NCBI GenBank assembly: GCA_046050405.1 | Contig: JBJOPY010000139.1 | Span: 1-9,528, forward strand | DNA length: 9,528 bases | Direction of reading: 5' to 3' | Origin: JADKCL01 sp046050405 | Lineage (GTDB): Bacteria > Bacteroidota > Bacteroidia > J057 > JADKCL01 | Part shown: piece after piece, positions 7,471-9,528 of the stretch | How positions within the stretch are numbered: position 1 is the first letter of the stretch | How the letters are laid out: every line of letters starts with the position of its first letter | Made by a program: the position numbers and the translations under genes | Notes under the pieces: generated by a model | Database searches by the model: none | The model's input: the letters and a program-made list of their open reading frames with translations, nothing else | What the model was told of the DNA's origin: nothing

Positions 7471-8028
7471 TCATGGTTTCCGAACCCTTGTGCTGGCGGT
7501 CCAGTCCCGTGTGAGGCGATAGGTTTTATGTGCGATGGCCAAGAACACGATTCCCAGGATGATTCCCGTGGGAAATGCGAGGGAGAGCGGAATGGCCAGG
7601 ATGACCAGCAACACCCCCAGTAGAAGCGGTTGGTAGAGAAGGATGGCCGATAAGCTCAGGACCAGCAGAAATGCCAGGATCGTGAACAAGCTCCAGAGCA
7701 GGACCTTGTTGCCAGCCCTGTGAAATCCTTCTCTCCTGGCGGAGATCCTTTCGATGTACTGGAGCTCCACGGTATCCCCGTTCAGAATGACAGCGTTTTC
7801 GAGCACTTCATCGATATGCATGCCCTTGAACGTTCGTGGATCGATGGTGTATTTCACGCCGATGGTGGCCCCGAGCGGAAACTCCACCTTGCTAGTTCCT
7901 GATGTCGATTGCAAAACCAGTGCGCTGCTGGAAGACTCGGGCTGGGACTGCCCATGGCCCGCGATGCATGCCACGAGGATCAAGTAAAGACCCATCGCTG
8001 AGATACGAAGCATTTTTGATACTGTCAT
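7471..8028 (-). CDS. Hypothetical membrane protein with lipoprotein-like signal
   Basis: A 185-residue protein of unknown function. Residues 1-21 form a signal sequence: basic start (MTVSKMLR), hydrophobic core and a lipobox-like LVAC at 18-21; cleavage a little later, near GHGQS, is an alternative. A short soluble segment (about 46-98) has the alternating pattern of a small beta-barrel (VEFPLGATIGVKYTI ... VILNGDTVELQYIERI), recalling Bacteroidota proteins that pair such a domain with membrane helices. Then come hydrophobic stretches at about 109-132, 134-152 and 154-166, and a basic tail. The open frame extends upstream to 8214, but ATG 8028 is preferred because the signal sequence starts there and GAGGG lies about 8 bases before it. 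It converges on the eCIS operon and diverges from dtd; nothing ties it to the eCIS. Confidence 0.68.
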   Translation of the reverse strand: MTVSKMLRISAMGLYLILVACIAGHGQSQPESSSSALVLQSTSGTSKVEFPLGATIGVKYTIDPRTFKGMHIDEVLENAVILNGDTVELQYIERISARREGFHRAGNKVLLWSLFTILAFLLVLSLSAILLYQPLLLGVLLVILAIPLSLAFPTGIILGIVFLAIAHKTYRLTRDWTASTRVRKP

Positions 8029-8285
8029 GATTTTTCCCTCAAGCTGAGACAAGTTATACAAGAAATTCACGCGTGGATACACCAGGGGTAAAAATAGTTT
8101 TGACAAGCAGGCTGCTGCAAGCATCTGGACTCTCTTTCTGATCGTCCCAACCGCCCTCTTCCTTCCATGGCCGATGTGATCCTGCAAGATGCACCGAATT
8201 CCCTCATACGTCATCCCGTGTGAAACATTGACATGCAGTTTTCCAGATAGATTGATAACTTGACCACCGGGTCGAAAAGAATGCC
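8029..8285. other. Divergent intergenic region between the membrane-protein gene and dtd
   Basis: These 257 bases should hold both promoters. For the - strand gene, TATAAC (complement of 8053-8058) resembles a -10 box about 25 bases before the ATG, without a clear partner upstream. A TAGTTTTG at 8095-8102 fits the Bacteroidota -7 pattern TAnnTTTG on the + strand but has no TTG at the right distance. The - strand frame is open through 8214, yet its translation has no recognisable features, so I treat it as non-coding. No tRNA or repeat was seen. Confidence 0.4.
8228..8256 (+). promoter_or_regulatory. Candidate promoter of dtd
   Basis: TTGACA at 8228-8233 is a perfect -35-like hexamer. Seventeen bases later is ATTGAT (8251-8256), a poor -10. 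The same TTG could serve as the Bacteroidota -33 element, with TAGATTGA (8248-8255) an imperfect TAnnTTTG 17 bases after it. Transcription would start about 20-25 bases before the dtd ATG at 8286. The strength of this call rests mainly on position. Confidence 0.3.
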
Positions 8286-8741
8286 ATGCGTGTACTCATT
8301 CAAAGGGTTTCCCAAGCCAGCGTCACCGTTCAGGAAAGGAGGGTGGGCGAAATTGGGGCGGGATTGCTGGTCCTCTTGGGGATTTCCCACGATGATCGGC
8401 AGGAAGACATCGATTGGCTGGTGAAAAAAATCACGCAGCTACGCATTTTCAGCGATTCCGAGGGGAAAATGAACCTGTCCGTGGAAGACATTCGGGGTGG
8501 GATCCTGGTCGTGTCCCAATTCACGCTGTATGCGGATTCCAAGAAGGGCAATCGGCCCAGCTACATCCGTTCCGCACCACCGGCAGTCTCCATCCCGTTG
8601 TACGAGCAGTTCCTCGGAACACTGCGGAGCCGGCTGCAGGGGCCGGTGGAAGCCGGCGTATTCGGGGCAAGGATGGAGGTGTCCCTGGTGAACGATGGCC
8701 CGGTAACCCTCCTGCTGGACTCCAAGCAACAGGATTTCTGA
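8286..8741 (+). CDS. dtd: D-aminoacyl-tRNA deacylase
   Basis: A 151-residue cytoplasmic enzyme, the normal full length for the family, that hydrolyses D-amino acids (and glycine mischarged on tRNA-Ala) from tRNA and so protects translation. The family signatures are present: the start MRVLIQRVSQASVTV, the SQFTLYAD motif at 77-84 and the NDGPVT motif at 136-141, whose Gly-Pro is the chirality-checking cis dipeptide. The stretch KKGNRPSYIRSAPP (86-99) followed by IPLYEQF (103-109) resembles Bacteroidota versions. ATG 8286 gives the canonical N-terminus; another ATG at 8281 is out of frame. Only a weak purine run (AAAAGA) precedes it. The glycosyltransferase ATG follows its stop after 3 bp, so the two may be co-transcribed. 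Confidence 0.96.
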   Translation: MRVLIQRVSQASVTVQERRVGEIGAGLLVLLGISHDDRQEDIDWLVKKITQLRIFSDSEGKMNLSVEDIRGGILVVSQFTLYADSKKGNRPSYIRSAPPAVSIPLYEQFLGTLRSRLQGPVEAGVFGARMEVSLVNDGPVTLLLDSKQQDF

Positions 8742-8744
8742 TTC

Positions 8745-9528
8745 ATGGGCACTGCAGTTCAGGCCAGGGTCGTCCGCTTTCTCGACAGTGAGTCCTCGGC
8801 AGGACGCATCCTCTGGTTGGCCGTTCTGATACGGCTGCTCCTTCTGGTATTCGTGGCGCGTGATGGCTTGGAGGGCGATAGCCTGGATTACCAGCGAGCC
8901 GCCCAGTCGATGGCCGATGGCCGGGGCATGGACACCTACTGGCCCCCCGGCCTGCCGCTCTATGAGGCCTTGGTTGTCAGCGTGTTCGGAAAGTCCGCCT
9001 TTTGGCTGCGACTGGCCATGGTCTCATGGTTCATCTGGCTATGTCACTCCTTCCATGACCTTGCATTTCGCCTGCACAGTCGCATCGCGGCAAATCTGGG
9101 GCTCCTCTTCCTGGCAGTTTACCCCGAATGGATTTTCCAGTCGGTGGAACCGCTCAGCTATCTGCCTGCCGCAGCCTTGTTCATGGCGTCCCTGGGATTC
9201 ATTCGCCGTCACTTCGAGGAGCGAAGGCGGGCCACGCCTTGGAAAGCGGGCATTACATTGGGGGTCTTGGTTTTGTTCCGGCCTTCAGCCCTGCTGCTCG
9301 TCCTTGCGATCCCTCTGCTCTTCCTGTTCCGGCGCCGTCAGATCCTCCCGGGGATCATGGTTTGCCTCGTTGCGGGCATGGTGGTGGGCGGGTGGCTGAC
9401 TTATGCGGGCATCCGCTCGGGTCGCTTCATCCCGGTCAACGATGCCAACGCCAGAAACCTCTATCTCGGGAACAATGCCTGGACACCCGGATACAAGACC
9501 TGGTACTACGGGAGCCATTGGACGGGGC
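8745..9528 (+). CDS. GT-C fold membrane glycosyltransferase (GT39/ArnT-like), N-terminal part, cut by window edge
   Basis: The frame is open from ATG 8745 to the right edge, giving 261 residues of a longer protein (the family is usually about 450-600). It has the pattern of polyprenyl-phosphate-sugar-dependent membrane glycosyltransferases: a first membrane helix (about 22-38), then a first outside loop with acidic residues (EGDSLDY, 43-49) and WPPGLPLY (66-73), then further helices (about 85-101, 114-130, 136-152, 168-194, 200-218). VEPLSYLP (134-141) and FRPSALLL (178-185) fit GT39-type proteins, and the outside segment with GNNAWTPGYKTWYYGSHW (242-259) begins the C-terminal half. It likely transfers a sugar to lipid, glycan or protein at the outer face of the inner membrane; the acceptor is unknown. 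AGGA at 8731-8734 may serve as a ribosome site. Confidence 0.82.
   Translation, partial: MGTAVQARVVRFLDSESSAGRILWLAVLIRLLLLVFVARDGLEGDSLDYQRAAQSMADGRGMDTYWPPGLPLYEALVVSVFGKSAFWLRLAMVSWFIWLCHSFHDLAFRLHSRIAANLGLLFLAVYPEWIFQSVEPLSYLPAAALFMASLGFIRRHFEERRRATPWKAGITLGVLVLFRPSALLLVLAIPLLFLFRRRQILPGIMVCLVAGMVVGGWLTYAGIRSGRFIPVNDANARNLYLGNNAWTPGYKTWYYGSHWTG

Noticed and set aside
8029..8214. Upstream extension of the - strand membrane protein to 8214
   Set aside because: It would put 62 residues with no features before a well-formed signal sequence; the ATG at 8028 with GAGGG upstream is the better start.
8860..9399. Open frame of 179 codons on the + strand
   Set aside because: Out of frame with the glycosyltransferase that starts at 8745 and runs off the window; its translation is rich in Trp, Ser and Cys and lacks family motifs.
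1..9528. CRISPR array, tRNA or rRNA genes, insertion sequences
   Set aside because: No regularly spaced short repeats, cloverleaf-like stretches, rRNA sequence, transposase-like protein or terminal inverted repeats were seen by reading.

Overview
The window most likely comes from a Bacteroidota genome of moderate to fairly high GC, possibly Saprospiria-like. The evidence for this is the D-aminoacyl-tRNA deacylase, whose 'KKGNRPSYIRSAPP...IPLYEQF' wording resembles Bacteroidota versions, the contractile-injection proteins, which look like those common in that phylum, and the weak Shine-Dalgarno signals. This placement rests on pattern recognition; no database search was possible.

Region 1 (about 1-7370, + strand) is the distal part of an extracellular contractile injection system (eCIS, the Afp/PVC type of phage-tail-like particle). 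Four tightly spaced genes run in one direction. The first is a large baseplate protein (141-3326). The second is a CIS tape-measure protein (3335-5290) carrying a tandem 50-residue repeat in its middle. The third is an Afp15-like AAA+ ATPase (5303-6688). The last is a 2-oxoglutarate/Fe(II) dioxygenase of the SM-20/prolyl-4-hydroxylase type (6697-7344). The gaps are 8, 12 and 8 bp, so they probably form one transcript that began upstream of the window. A hairpin lies just after the oxygenase stop codon. The usual sheath, tube, spike and other baseplate genes would have to lie to the left of base 1. No tail-fibre gene sits between baseplate and tape measure, and no cap/terminator gene follows the ATPase, although both places are usual in the Afp layout.

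Region 2 (7345-8285) holds one gene on the - strand (7471-8028) for a small membrane protein with a lipoprotein-like signal sequence. It converges on the eCIS operon, and a 257-bp spacer with candidate promoters separates it from region 3.

Region 3 (8286-9528, + strand) is ordinary chromosomal content: dtd (D-aminoacyl-tRNA deacylase), then three bases later the start of a GT-C fold (GT39/ArnT-like) membrane glycosyltransferase that runs off the right edge.

The points most worth a second look are the internal repeats of the tape measure, the prolyl-hydroxylase-like enzyme placed as the last gene of an eCIS operon, and the duplicated beta-rich domain at the end of the baseplate protein.
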